A stretch of 64,000 bases of DNA, from NCBI GenBank assembly GCA_030512295.1, contig JAULSR010000003.1:186001-250000 (forward strand), written 5' to 3'. The notes under the pieces were generated by a model. That model saw nothing but the letters and a program-made list of their open reading frames with translations, was not told the DNA's origin and searched no databases. How positions within the stretch are numbered: position 1 is the stretch's first letter; every line of letters begins with the position of its first letter. This stretch comes from Bombardia bombarda. Lineage: Eukaryota > Ascomycota > Sordariomycetes > Sordariales > Lasiosphaeriaceae. The translations under genes and the position numbers were made by a program. Shown one piece after another: positions 41,817-53,500 of the stretch.

Positions 41817-43548
41817 TCAAATATTGCTTACAATCCTTTCCATCGACACCCTCAAGTTCTCCCACACCCTTTTGCTCCATTCTAGCACTGCTCCTAGAAA
41901 CTTCACAATGGCATCGCTCTTGAGCATCCAGAAACTCCATAAAGCCACGACGACAATGGTTGCCGGAATGATGGTGGCCCAGTAGATCCACAGCTTGTCC
42001 GACACTGCCCACCCGTCATCGCCAAAGGTGAAGAAAGTGGTGCTGAAGAGAGCCTGCAGTAGTTATGGCATCAAGTCAGCAAGGTATCAGGATATGATGT
42101 GATAGCCACGTACAGAGAAGAATGTCGGCGGCAAAAAGATCATTGTCAAGAGGGCAATCGACTTCATGACGCTATTGTCCTCTCGGGAGAGATTGTTGAA
42201 TGCCTAAAGATGCATTCGATCTCGTTAGTTGCCTTCAAAGCTAATCCTACTAGCCGTGTGAGAGGGGTTTCCATACCAGACCAACTTCATTCTTGAGTCG
42301 CTCCACAGTTGAGTCAGACCGCAGCTTCAGGTTCTTGACAAGTGAAATCTGAAACCGAACATATTCCTGCGCCTGTTGCTCGTACGTCTTGCCCAATCCA
42401 CCCTCAATGCTCTTGTGGATATTTGTTTGCATCCTTAGAATTTGCCCTAGGGTTTCTATGGCTCCTTCCAGGACCTCGGAAGTGTGCGTGGCGTGTCGAG
42501 AGAGCTCGTGGACGGGCGCGAATGCCGCCCCAATGCGATGACGAGTCTGATAATGGGTGGTTAAACAGAATCTCTTACACCACGAGATAGCGTGTGAGAT
42601 TCAGGAGACACTGATTAGGTACTTACCTTCTCGACCCTTCGCACGGGGTCTCGCAGACGCCAGACAGAGATGTCGGAATAGACAATCATATGGTCCAGCA
42701 GGTCGGCGTGCATGGCAAAAGGATCCCGAAATGCAAGCGGTGCTGATCGTTTTTGAAGGGTGTTTTGCAGGTTGGTGGGGAGATCGAATGGCGTGTCGAT
42801 GCACAGGATCTGACACCTGTCTGGGTAGTCCCAGCGGGTAAAGATGGTCATTTCAAACCAGACATAGTCCTTGCCGTCTTTGAGATTCACGTATTCGTGC
42901 CCGTCCGCTGACGATTTCTCCTGATCTTTGGGCACCATCTTGACTAAATGCCGGAACCAGGTAGCTTGCAGATACAACTGTTAGCTACTTACATTTCTTC
43001 TGTGGATATTGAAGGATATTTCTGATAGAATACATACTGCAGCTCGTGACATGCTTCGTGCTGCTTGCTTCATCATAGACTGCGCTGCACCCAGAGAAGC
43101 CATTCAGCTCGAAGCATGTCCTATTTGCGACGAATCTGGGTACATTGAAATGAGCTAGTAGTGCCTCGCGGGCTACACCTGCGGGTGGATAGTCGCGCTT
43201 ATCGACGAAGCTTCATATGTTGTGTGGGATGCGATTAGCACATTGTTCAATGTTGTCAAGTCAAAGCGCGCACAGGTCGGACGAGTCGCACATATAGCAT
43301 TGATTGGGAAGACCAGCTAAACCTGATATCTGTATAAGGTAAGTAATTAGAGCTTAGAGCTCATCCTGAAAGCTGAAGTGAAGGCTTACGATTTCAGGAG
43401 AGGGGAGCCTGCTCTGGTGCCAACCGTCCGCAGTCGGAGCTGGTGTGCAGCGTCGCAATCAGCAAAGAAACTCGAATGACACAAGAATCTATTAACCATC
43501 TCACCTACTAGGACTAAGGATCGTCGTGAGTTGCGGCGTCATCGACAT
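41817..43548 (-). CDS. CorA-like magnesium-transporter-family membrane protein
   Basis: 411-aa protein from eight exons: 43509-43548, 43390-43439, 43292-43329, 43038-43210, 42627-42964, 42277-42546, 42114-42203 and 41817-42053 (1236 nt). The N-terminal cytosolic half has VPRFVANRTCFELNGFSG and WFEMTIFTRWDYP. A long helical stalk follows (TYEQQAQEYVRFQISLVKN), then RLKNEVGLAFNNLSREDNSVMK. Two membrane helices are at the end: MIFLPPTFFSALFSTTFF and KLWIYWATIIPATIVVVAL. This is the CorA fold with the loop between the two helices, but the bacterial GMN selectivity motif is absent, as in many fungal accessory CorA-like proteins. Transport of magnesium is therefore not assured. It has many short exons, and the N-terminal splice choices are the least certain part. 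Confidence 0.82.
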
Positions 43549-44467
43549 ATTGCGAATCGGAAGCTGAGACTGCATCGATGAGAAGTCGATAATCCATGTG
43601 TTCTTTCGGAGAAGAAAAGATGCGCGACTCGACCAGGGCCTGCGAATAAGGCTCCCACCTCCGCCTTGTTCAATGGTATCGGGCTTCTGCCTAGGCTTTC
43701 TTGGGCCGCAGCATCAATGGGGCTGGGCTTCTTTAGATGCAGCCATGTTCAAATGCGCAGGAACTCTTTTCGGAATTTGATAATGATAAAGCTCTTTTTG
43801 GAAGCAATTAGTGACAGTAAGGTACCTTTGGGTCCTGCTGTATTGGTAATGCGCTGTGCATAATTATTTGATTTAGCACCTATGACTACCTACTACCTAG
43901 ACCCAGTACCCGATTTAGTCCAGTACCTGGATCAAACACACTGGTCGAGCGCCTTTAGACACTGCAGCCTGTCGTTTCGTGACTTCATAACAATAAAATA
44001 TGGTAGTAATGAATGTGCCTGTCCTTTGTACCCGATATACCACCACACACATATTCATACACCTGATGACAACGGGTTATTACCTGCTGGACTCCACACC
44101 ACAGATATCCCCTCGGCAGGGCACCTATGCAGCCAACCAATGCGGTGCGAGCTCGTCACAGCAGCAGCCAGCCCCTGTAACTATGCTCTGCCAGTAAGTG
44201 GTATCGTAAATATGCGGTGCTGCTAGTTTCGAGAACAGGGCAGCGGTTCCTAGCAACATACGTACCAAATCCTCGCACAAAGATGCCTTTGAGCCAACGC
44301 AGGAGTATGGATCGGGTCATGATGAGCGAGGGTGCGCAACATGAAGGGTCTGGTGCGCAAGTAGATAGCGGAGATATCGAGATGCGAGGATCGTGCAGTG
44401 ACTCAAAGGGATCGTTCATGCGAGGACTCGATAGATGAGTTGGAAAGTAGGTATCTGAGAGGGGGTT
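43549..44467. other. Intergenic; no gene recognised
   Basis: Frames at 43598 and 43882-44226 show no domain or signal peptide that I can support. Confidence 0.4.
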
Positions 44468-45293
44468 CTATAGGCCCTGGGCGGAGGGGTTATAGCCTGG
44501 GGTACTCAACATGGCCTTGCGCTTGCGCAGCAGACGATTCTGGACAAACTTGGGGATGCTGCGGGGTAGCTCCTCCACGATCTCGTCCAGCAGCTGTTTG
44601 TCCGTTTGGGGAAGAGCTCCGAGGTCCATCTTGCCCATCTCGTCCTTGATGCATGCCATGATCTCGGGCATGACATTCTTGACTGCCTCGAGCAGGGGCT
44701 GGCGGGCAATGAGGAACGATGGTCAGCGAAAGGAGGGATTTTCCTCAATGCTGATGCAGATGAGGTGATGGGGACTGGAGAAATGCACTCACGTCCAGAT
44801 ACAGCTCCCGGATCTTGTCAAACCTCTTGACCAGACGGTTGACCGAAATATCAGCGCCGAGCTGGGTGCGCATGGCGTCGGAAATGTCTGAGTAGGCCCA
44901 CCCGGCCTGGCGGAGGGTCAGGAGGAGATTGTCCTGCTCCTGGGTCCAGCCATCTCGTGCAAGCTTGGGGTTAGGCTTGAGCGGAAGCGGTGGGATGAAC
45001 AGCGGCGGCGAAAAACTCATGTTGGACTGCCCAACAGTCTGGGCCTGTGCCTGTGCCTGGGGAAACATGGCAGAAAAGTCGACCAGGTCCACATTCATAT
45101 GCGCGTTGGGATCGAAGGCCGGCATGCCCTGAACATGTGCTGGCTCCAGGGGGCAGGATGCTACATGTATGCCCTGGAGCCCGCCGTTGGCCTGGCTGGC
45201 CTGGCTGGCCTGGCTGCTGAAGGATGAATTGGCCTGTGCAGCATCTGGGAGGGGCACCCAATGAGACATTATATAGCTTAAAACATCCCGCAT
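44468..45293 (-). CDS. Myb/SANT-like domain protein
   Basis: 243-aa protein from exons 44793-45293 and 44468-44698 (732 nt). A Gln/Ala/Ser-rich N-terminal half includes short amino-acid repeats (QASQASQAN, AQAQAQAQ). Next is a single Myb/SANT-like helix-turn-helix: WTQEQDNLLLTLRQAGWAYSDI followed by the third helix region LVKRFDKIREL. The Trp spacing is that of SANT/Myb-like DNA-binding domains. The C-terminus is charged and Leu-rich (LLDEIVEELPRSIPKFVQNRLLRKRK). The ATG at 45293 is taken as start; an ATG-led frame further upstream (45414) could not be joined in phase with a normal-length intron, so an extra 5' exon is possible. Likely nuclear; target unknown. Confidence 0.7.
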
Positions 45294-46330
45294 CGCGTCG
45301 TCTGAGCGAATACCTAGAATAGGTTGGTACGTAGTTAGATATTGCTACGGTAAGCTTTTTCTGAGATGGCGAGCCAGACTTGCCATTCATTATGCCAACG
45401 GGGTCAGTATTCATTCATACAAATCCGTTGGAAGATGCACTGGAGGAAGCCCGTTGGGTCTGGTAGGAGTTGGAATGTTGGGTGAAAAGCAGTTGGGTTT
45501 GTAAACAATGGACTGGTAGTAAGATCTACGCTGACTACTAGTTCTAGCAGCAAAAATCGCAGACACCACAGCGAGGGTTGTTGATCTTTATGAAAGCAGC
45601 TCTGTTGTCTTATTATAATTAATGATTTAGATTATTTCTCAATCAAGATGTTGAATGCGAATCCTGTCAGCCGCCTCGTGTTGTCTGTCACCTTGGGAAG
45701 GCTTTGAGCAGGAAATGCCCGGCTTGAAGCCCAATTTGCTCGGTGTAAGTTGTCTTGGCACAGTTGATCGAGGTCGAAATTCCATCTGGGTCACATCCCG
45801 CCAATGGTATGCAACTACGTGGGGTCAATAAGGCAGACTCGCTCACTTTTTTCAGCGGGGAAAGTCCCAAACTAGGCAAATGGAAATAGCTGTCGCACAA
45901 CCGCGTGGCTTCCGACGTATCGTCGGCATCAACTTGGCTTGAAGCCAGCACTAAGCCAGCACTAAGCCACCCATGCACTACGCCGCCCTGGTGGCCAATG
46001 TCATTAAACCTGCATCGACGTTTCTAACCGAGGCGGTAATTATTCCAGAGGGTCTCACCGTTCAGAAGTTGGGTGTGTGCGGCTCAAGAGATATATACCT
46101 ATTCCCGCCTTTTGCATTCCCCATCCAACACACACATATGTATCAATCATCGTACTCTTACTATCGTGCTCTGATTCAACTTTATTTCCGACTCCCAGTA
46201 TACCATCACCTACCTGTTGTCTCCGTCCACAATATCAGAAACAGCTCTTTTGAGTCCAAGCTTACTCTAATTCTTTCACGAGCACACGGTCAATAGTTGA
46301 CGCACGAGACACCTTGCCAAAGATATCACG
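45294..46330. other. Intergenic; possible unresolved 5' exon only
   Basis: A short coding-like frame at 45330-45414 (minus) may be an upstream exon of the Myb/SANT-like gene. The remainder holds nothing recognised. Confidence 0.35.
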
Positions 46331-46665
46331 ATGCCTTGCTCTTCCCACGATTCTTACCTTTGGTACTGTCTCCAATGTGCTGGAGATAGACCTCATAACG
46401 GCAAAGACACTAGCAACAGTAACAGCAACAACAACAAAGTAATGGAGCTGGTATGTTTGCTCTAGAACAAGTACTTGGATCAATACCTTGACATTCCACG
46501 CTAACTTATCCACTCAAATCGTTTGAATAGCTCATCGGCCAGATACTGGCTCGGGCATCTCCCCATATCGATACAATCCTCAACAGAGAGCTCGGGAGGC
46601 TGTGGCTGCAGAACAGCCATGGGGACTGCATCAACTGCGCCGACGACGACGGAGAAGGTCATTGA
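46331..46665 (+). CDS. Possible small spliced Cys-containing protein, 84 aa
   Basis: ATG at 46331. Exon 46331-46450 (40 codons) and exon 46531-46665 are separated by an 80-bp intron with donor GTATGT, branch-like CGCTAAC and acceptor ATAG. The product has two C-x2-C pairs (YCLQC and DCINC), an Asn/Ser run coded by AAC/AGC repeats, and an acidic Asp-rich end. Neither half is open for long without the intron. No family is recognised. The canonical splice signals are the main support, so confidence is low. Confidence 0.35.
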
Positions 46666-47432
46666 CAAGGTACATAAGCACCGCGATTTAGTCAAAGTTG
46701 AGATTTTACTTCCACTGACGTACTAGTAGGGATCAAATCGAGTCATCGCGGCGTCACCCAGTCTTTGGCAAAGTTGGAGTGACAAACAAGTGTAATAAGT
46801 CTTATTTGATGAGTGACGCTCACGGATTTAGAACCGTCCTGTTTTTATGGGACTTGTTTCTTTTCGGGCTTGCGTAGGGGTGGATAATTGAGGCTGGATT
46901 CTGAAAGACTGCATTAGCATGATCGCTGTTGATCAGAAATGGGGATAGACCAAGTGCAAGCCCCAACTTGTACTGGTGAGCGAAACATAATACCAGACAT
47001 AGAACTAGGCTGGTCACTGGGACTTGATGGTTTATGCTACTGAGGGTTTGAAACTCTTCAAAAAATTCAAGCTTTATTGTCAATCTACGTGAACAAGACG
47101 GACTGGCAGCTTTATATCCCTGGCCGTGGAATGTTTACGCTGGTCATTAACACACCAACAATCTGATTCAGCGACTTGCTTGATAATAGTGTGCCTTTTA
47201 TTTTCGGCCTGCCTTCCCTGGAAAAATAAGAGCTGCACGAGATAGCAGTGATAACTCAAGAGATTGTTCCTTAGGGCACGCTTTTTTATGGAAACATCGT
47301 GGGTAAAGTCTATTTCGTCACCAGACATCTTCAAAGACAGCGATTGGAGCCAAGCAGCTTGCCTCCCATTTTCATTCCAGACTACTAAGTCTCTATGACA
47401 GATCTAGACTGTCAAAATAACGGCATCTCCAT
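46666..47432. other. Intergenic; no gene recognised
   Basis: Two minus-strand frames of 84-87 codons (46820-47083 and 47080-47334) overlap and have no visible domain. Confidence 0.4.
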
Positions 47433-48290
47433 CTACCACGGAACCTCCAATCCGTCAATAGCCTCAGTCAGAATCTCATAGCGTGACTTGCCCACAAAAA
47501 GAGTGTGCCAATCAGCCGGGTCCAGGTCCTCCAGCTTCTCCTTCAACTTGTATCCGACCGTCATCTTTCCATGGTTCTCATTGCCATCCTCGTAGCCCTC
47601 CGTACGCGCATGCTCGACATACTCACGCGAGACGGTGACGCCCTCGGACAAGGCCTTGACAGTCTTTCCAGTTCTCGCATTGTGGAGCATCACCATGCCA
47701 AAGTCCGCCGGGCCGTTTTCGAGGTCTTTTGTCTGGATGAAGTTCTCAATGGCGGCAGCGATAACCGTTCCAATCTTCTTTTCCTCCAGCTCGGCGAGCT
47801 TCTCAGAGCTGTTTTGGAACTCATTCAGAGCGTTGGTGATGCGGTTGAAGGCGCCCTGGGGACCCGCCTCGTTGTACGGCTGCTCGCCCACGTTGGACTG
47901 AACGGGCACGACGGTATAGTGTATCTCGGCTCCGGGCGGTGCCTTGTCTCCTGCCTTTTCAAAGGCACTCTTCAGGATCCTTGTCTTGTCCTTGTTTGCG
48001 GTGGGGATGATGACCAGAATGTTGTCGCCATGCTGCGGGAACTTGTACGGCTCAAATGATGGTATCGGGCGCTCCGTCATGATAGTGGGCGCATTGATGA
48101 TCTTTTCTTTGCCCCTCAGCTCGTCAATGGTGGCTGGGAGGGGCGGCAATGAGGCCGTGGTCATGGCGCGATGGGGCTCCATCTTGGTCTTGGAGAATGG
48201 TGTCCTGAAATGATGGTATTGCTGACAGCGCACGCCGCGTCTTGAGATTGTGGTGAAAAGTCGGAGGGGGCTAACGAATCTGTGGTTCAT
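47433..48290 (-). CDS. DUF84 / ITPase-like non-canonical purine NTP phosphatase family protein
   Basis: Single exon. The core reads ILVIIPTANKDKTRILKSAF, then VVPVQSNVGEQPYNEAGPQG followed by AFNRITNAL. These match the DUF84 (NTPase_I-T, YjjX-like) pattern of strand-NP/NK, V-S-x-QP and G-A-x-NR-x-x-AL. Family members hydrolyse inosine/xanthosine triphosphates and so clean the nucleotide pool. The ATG at 48290 adds an Arg/Phe/Ser/Thr-rich leader without acidic residues (MNHRFVSPLRLFTTISRRG), which looks like a mitochondrial targeting peptide. The inner ATG at 48182 would give a cytosolic form of about 249 aa. The open frame extends further upstream without clear homology. Activity is inferred. 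Confidence 0.75.
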   Translation of the reverse strand: MNHRFVSPLRLFTTISRRGVRCQQYHHFRTPFSKTKMEPHRAMTTASLPPLPATIDELRGKEKIINAPTIMTERPIPSFEPYKFPQHGDNILVIIPTANKDKTRILKSAFEKAGDKAPPGAEIHYTVVPVQSNVGEQPYNEAGPQGAFNRITNALNEFQNSSEKLAELEEKKIGTVIAAAIENFIQTKDLENGPADFGMVMLHNARTGKTVKALSEGVTVSREYVEHARTEGYEDGNENHGKMTVGYKLKEKLEDLDPADWHTLFVGKSRYEILTEAIDGLEVPW

Positions 48291-48921
48291 GTTGACGGGA
48301 ATTGTACCTATTATATATGAAGTCAAAGTCCCTCGAGGGCTCATAAATGGATTACCAGATGACATGTGGGTTTTCCAACGGTGCATCGGCACTTGTTGCT
48401 GAAGCGGTCGCACGAAAGTCACCAAAACAAAACAAGCCAAGCCCCGAGGTCCCCTAGGCGTTCTAATCAGCGTCGCCTTCACAGCCCTGATAGGCATAGC
48501 TGGAGGTAGATTGGCCAGTAGCGGCCAAGTGTCAACCAACTGAACTGCGAGACTGCCTAGCAGCATAAAAGGTGGAGCCTCCACTTCACTAAAAAGCCGT
48601 TGCTTACCTCCAGGTTCGTACCGGGTTGTTTGTTTTGGTGGGATTCGTTTTCATCTTTTCGACTAGGTAAACAGACATTGAGCCGCAGTGCGCCTGACAT
48701 GTTTTGTTATGTTTGTTTGATATCAAGATGCTTTATTTTGCCACAGAGACGAGCGACCTGTTACCAATCGAGGCTTAGCATTTTTAGTTTTATTAAGCAA
48801 ACAGCACACCACACTAGAATAGAATACACAACCCGTATTTATGGTTTCACCTCTTTGTTATTTGCTGACGCGCTGCTGCTTCCCCTCCTAAATCCATGTC
48901 ACCAACCACAAACAACCAAAC
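48291..48921. other. Intergenic; no gene recognised
   Basis: The upstream frame extension of the DUF84 gene (to 48584) lies here but shows no domain. Nothing else recognised. Confidence 0.4.
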
Positions 48922-49697
48922 TCAATCATCGCACGTGTCCTCCTCCTTGACCTTCTTCAAGGTTGCGCATGCAATCCTGGCCGAGCTGGCGTCGTGGAAG
49001 ACAATACCGCGATCGCCAATATAACCCAGATTAATCTTGTTCAGGGCCGAATAGGGGTCGTTGAAGCTGTGCATCAAAACCCAAGTCAGCAAGCGCACGC
49101 GACACAATCATGTCGTGACATTCCGAGAATACAAAACATTAATCTCACCTCTTGACCGCCTTTGGCCCTTCCACTGTCCCGTACTTCCCCGAGAGGTCGC
49201 CAACCTCACAGGTTGCAGGCGCCTTGTTATTGCAAGGGGGTGAGTCTCCGCGCTGGTATGAGTCAAGGTGGCCGCCCGTCTCGGTGCAGTTGCCATCAGC
49301 AGGGACGCCACGGAGATGCACATGGTATTCTGCATCACATGTAAGTAAACAAACAAGCAAACAAGCAAACAAGCAAACAAGCAAACAAGCAAACAAGCAA
49401 ACAAGCAAACAAGCAAACAAACAACTAAACAGAGGACAAATAACGTACTGAACGGCCCCTTGCCCTCGGGCAAACCCGTCACGTCAACAGTATAGTTGAC
49501 TCCCAGCTTGTGAGCAATTGCTGTCACAGTGCCCTTGACTGTCGCCGAGTCAAACTTGGCCACCCACTTCTCCCCGATGACGGGGTTGTTTCGTACTGGC
49601 CGTGCATCGCCCAGCTTTCCTGTGACGGTGGTGTTGTCGGATTGGCCGACAGCGAGAGTCGCTGCGCCCAGCAGACTAACGAGAGAAAGGATATGCA

Positions 49698-49698
<1 letters not shown>
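48922..49698 (-). CDS. Secreted Cu-only superoxide-dismutase-like protein
   Basis: 191-aa extracellular protein from exons 49449-49698, 49149-49329 and 48922-49066 (576 nt). The signal peptide is MHILSLVSLLGAATLAVG. The SOD fold is recognised by KYHVHLRGVPADGNC (the H-x-H copper pair), GGHLDSYQRGDSPPC (third His), CEVGDLSGKYG and GDRGIVFHDASSARIAC. The layout, with the HLD-Y-RG stretch and the missing zinc loop, is that of fungal Cu-only SODs (Candida SOD5-like), which remove or buffer superoxide at the cell surface. Three N-glycosylation sequons (NTT, NYT, NCT) are present. Unlike SOD4/5 there is no C-terminal GPI-type hydrophobic tail, so free secretion is likely. The 5' leader is a (CAA)n run and intron 1 holds an 8-bp minisatellite. 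Confidence 0.85.
49340..49430. repeat. 8-bp minisatellite (caaacaag)n in an intron
   Basis: About ten near-perfect copies of caaacaag (GTTTGCTT on the coding strand) fill intron 1 of the SOD-like gene. No spacers are present. Confidence 0.92.

Positions 49699-49769
<71 letters not shown>
49699..49769. repeat. Trinucleotide microsatellite (CAA)n directly before a start codon
   Basis: About 23 uninterrupted TTG/CAA units. On the minus strand the repeat reads CAA and ends within one or two bases of the SOD-like ATG, so it forms the 5' leader. Confidence 0.95.
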
Positions 49770-50595
49770 ACCGAAAGACGTCCAAGTACTAGAAAGGTCA
49801 AACTAAGGTAGTCCGAATCTGGTGATATAGGAAATGTAGGCGAACGGCGAGAGAAAGCGGAGCATCTTTCTCTTATACACAAAGCACTGAACCATTTCCA
49901 GGAGAAAGGATACGTAGACCGGTGCAGATCATATCGCTTAGCAAGCGATTATGCTGGAGACCAGACCCTTCCTAGAGAGCTATGAGCTTTCTATTGGGGT
50001 GTCCGGCGGAGAAAGCAACGACAAGGGACTCGGAACCTCGAACAATCTCGATATATTCAACCTAAATGCGGTGTTGCGCCCCCTATCCCGCGGCTGTATG
50101 GATAAGTTGAACACCCACATGCCAAGTGCCAAGCAGGGGCGGCGACCCCTCATATATCTACTTGCAACTGATATAGGGGTCAATATGGCAACTTGATTAA
50201 TGAATACTCTGGCGTGCGGACTCCGGACTGGAAAGGCTCGAGCCTTTGTGTCTGGATCGACCGTAAAAGCCACCCACGCCCAGATATGGCCCCAGCTCCG
50301 AGATAAGAGCTGCAAGGACGATTTTCCTTGTTGTCGTCATCACTGCAACGCGCTATATCTTTCGGATTGATCGGCATCGTTCGTCTTCGGCACCTGTTCA
50401 GCATACAAACTCTTATTGCGATGAGTGAAGTGGTGGCGCGTCGGTTATGGGGTCCGTCCCGGGATACCGATACCTGATGAGGTAGGTAATGAACTATCAT
50501 CATGCCAAAGCGGGTGTAAGTAAAGCCAAAGAAAAGAAACATCGTGCAGTAAAATATACGATAGGACAGAAGAGCATCAAACTGCATCACATCAC
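49770..50595. other. Intergenic; no gene recognised
   Basis: Short overlapping frames only. It holds the 3' end of the NLR gene and the SOD-like promoter. Confidence 0.4.
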
Positions 50596-53500
50596 TCACG
50601 ACCCAACAGCCAAGAGAACCACTGGACTGAACTCCTCCTCGACTGGTGTCACCTCCCCATCCACCTCCACGCTCACAAGTATCGACGAAGTCAGGCCAGA
50701 CCGTTTGTTGCAAAAGTCCGAAGGGAAATAATCATCTCCAGGCTTCCAAACAACCACCTCTCTGGAACTCAACGCATTTACCCCACCACCGTCTTTCCCG
50801 AAACATAACTCCAACACCTTTGAGCCATCCCTCCGATTCCATGCACTGCGAGCTCTCCACGTCTCCTCCAGAAACCTCACCATGTGATCCTGGCCCGACA
50901 TCCTCGCCCACTCTGCCGGTGTCGTGCCGTCCATGAAATCCCTCGCATCTAGCGGTGCACCATACCTCAGCAAGACCTCGACAACCTCCATGTTTCCCTG
51001 ACTGGCTATGCTATGCAGCGGTGTCACCCCGTTGAAGTCGGCCTGGCCCGGGTCGGCGCCGGCGTCCAAAAGAAGAATCATGATGGGGATGTGGTGGCGT
51101 ATCGCAGCGGCGTGAAGCGCCGTGCCGCCTGGGAGACTGCCCGGCGCATCGAGGTTCTGAAACGGGTTGGAGAGGAGGAGATGGCGGACCACGTCGGCGA
51201 GGCCGAATGATGATGCGTAATACAGAGGCGTGGCGTGTCGGGGGTAGACGTTCCACTTGAGGTTGCAGTCTGCGTTTATGGTCTGGACCCACGACATGAA
51301 CTGCGAGTGGGAAGCTGAGGAGAAAAAGCGAAATGCCAGTTCCTGGAGCTCTGTGTCTAGTGCGGGTGTATTTCTTGAGTTGCCAGTTCCGCTAAGATAT
51401 GCTCTGTAATGGTACGTCCAGGCAATGGATGCATATCTGGCCAGTGGAAGTCTTCTGGTCCTGTCATCAAATCCATCTTTGCTCTGCTGTGGGCCAGTGT
51501 GAAACTCGTCAAAGCTTAGGTACGTCAGGCAGTCTCGTAAAAGCTGTCCATGTTCCTCGGTGAACTCGAGTGCGAACTTGGATAGTGTTGGGTGTGTGCG
51601 GATTTTGTCAGACAAGAGGTATTTGCGAACAGAATAGTGTGCCAATCTTACGTGACCGCTGGAGGTTACGCTAATCAGGCTATGTCCTAGACTCACGAGC
51701 TCATGAGGGCTACATAGCCGGCACTCGTCGTCGATGTATCTAGAACCTGGTTCGATCGCGATGGCCTCCCAAAGCTCTTCCAGCGTGAGGGGGAAGAACG
51801 AAAACGCCAGCCATCGAAGCGCTTTTCGAAACAGTTCAACGTCGTTTGGGCCAATTTCTGACAGCACTCGGTCATAGGTTTCATCAAGACCCCTAGGCAG
51901 AGTCTCAAGGGCACGGTTAATGTCCTTGATGGTGCGGGATCGCAAGATCGTATCCATTTGGCACTGAGCCCATCGGAACCTGCTAAGCTCTTAGTATCTG
52001 ACTTGGTGCTGCCAAGAAGGACAGCCAGTCGGGGTAGTAGGTAAGTCCTTACATTCCGAGTGACCTTGAGCTCATGGTGTTCAGTATATGGTTTCGAATC
52101 TCCGGGCTCAGCCACCTCAGCTTGAAGTCAGATTCCATCCGGCCCCTGATGTAGTGGTGTATATCACGATCCATCTCGCCAATTCTGTCTACTAAGTCAA
52201 TGCGCAGGACACTTTGAAGAATCTCTGTCTGAACCTGAACATCATTTCTGCTTGTGACAAAGATCTTGACGTCGCTTCCTGGTGCACTTGTCAACCATAC
52301 AAGAGCATCTACGAGCTCTTGGACGTCACCGCTTTCGTCGAGGGCATCGATGAATAGGAAAAGTCTATGTCGACGTGATATCCTAACGAGAGACTGAACC
52401 AAGACGTCGGCTGTCGGACGTGAGGTCTGGTACCGCTGATGCTGGTTTTCGTACGCCTCAAGCAACGCATCTGGGAAGGCACCAAGTTTGGTGCATACCT
52501 GGTTGAGCAAAGACCCCAGCAGCATTGTGGCGCCTTGCGACGATGGACTTCGGAAATCACAGTACGTAAAGGCACATATGGCGCCCTTGTAGTTGTCCAA
52601 TTGGCCAGCAAAGGTCTCAACGGTGTGCGCGCTAGTGATACTTAGTATCGTGTATGGCCAGTCTGAGTATCAGTAACCTAAGTTGGTAGATATCTTACAA
52701 TAACAGTGTCTTTCCAGCGCCGACTAGTGAACGAAAAACACGTAGTTAGCATTATCGTGGTGGTATACTGAAAAGTCTGATAGTAACATACGTGGGCCAC
52801 TCAGCCAAAATATCCTGGAGTTCTTCGATAACCATTGTTCATACTCGGCACTCTCGCTAAGCCAATTGCTTGTGCCTGGTTGGTGAAGTTTTATTGCGGC
52901 GTTGTGGCAGTCCCATGGAGTTGATGGTGAGATCCACTGGATAATATCTCGCTCACGATAGCCTGTGATGAGGTTGCATAGTCAGCTACTACTGGACTAT
53001 GAAACAAATGGCAGAGAGGACTGTATTCAGACCCAGTTGTGATGTCGTGATGAGATCCGCCAGGGTCTCAAGACGTGAGCAGGACTCTTCGAGCCTGGAT
53101 GTAAAGGATATTGTCGCCCTCTCCATGTTTCGTAGGGAGACTCTGGCAAACGTGGTAATATCTGCTATTAATTCCAATGCCTCCTAGATAGGAGCTGGGG
53201 TGGAATAATGTGACTAACGAGTTCTGCGATGTAATAGAAAGATTCAGGGAGCTCTTGCATCGCTCGAGTCTTGCGATGCACTCCCTGATCTCTCGGTCCT
53301 TCACTTGCCAGATAATTGCATGGGCGACAATCTTCCGTTTTGACTCCATTATCCCGTCTACAGACATGAAGCGAAGCTTTTTCTCGAGCACCAAGAGTTC
53401 GTCGGTAGTTGCTGCGAGAGGACCCTGAATGGACCGGCAGAGGTTTTCGCATCTGGAGCCACTTGCTTCATTATCAATAGCAGACTGAATAGCTTCGGTG

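Noticed and set aside
43211..43329. Premature stops in the CorA-like gene
   Set aside because: They fall inside an 81-bp intron with a GTGCGA donor and a CTAAT-type branch site; the spliced frame is intact.
49340..49430. CRISPR-like array
   Set aside because: The units are contiguous 8-bp copies without spacers and lie in a eukaryotic intron, so it is a minisatellite.
49108..49785. Poly-Asn protein reading through the (AAC)n repeat into the SOD-like exon
   Set aside because: The inner ATG begins a clean signal peptide of a secreted protein. The extended frame starts beyond the repeat and would bury the signal peptide, and it reads into intron 1.
53168..53224. Frameshift in the NLR between its N-terminal exon and the linker
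   Set aside because: A GTTAGT donor at 53218 with a TTTGCCAG acceptor at 53143 gives a 76-bp intron and keeps phase; total coding length is then a multiple of three.
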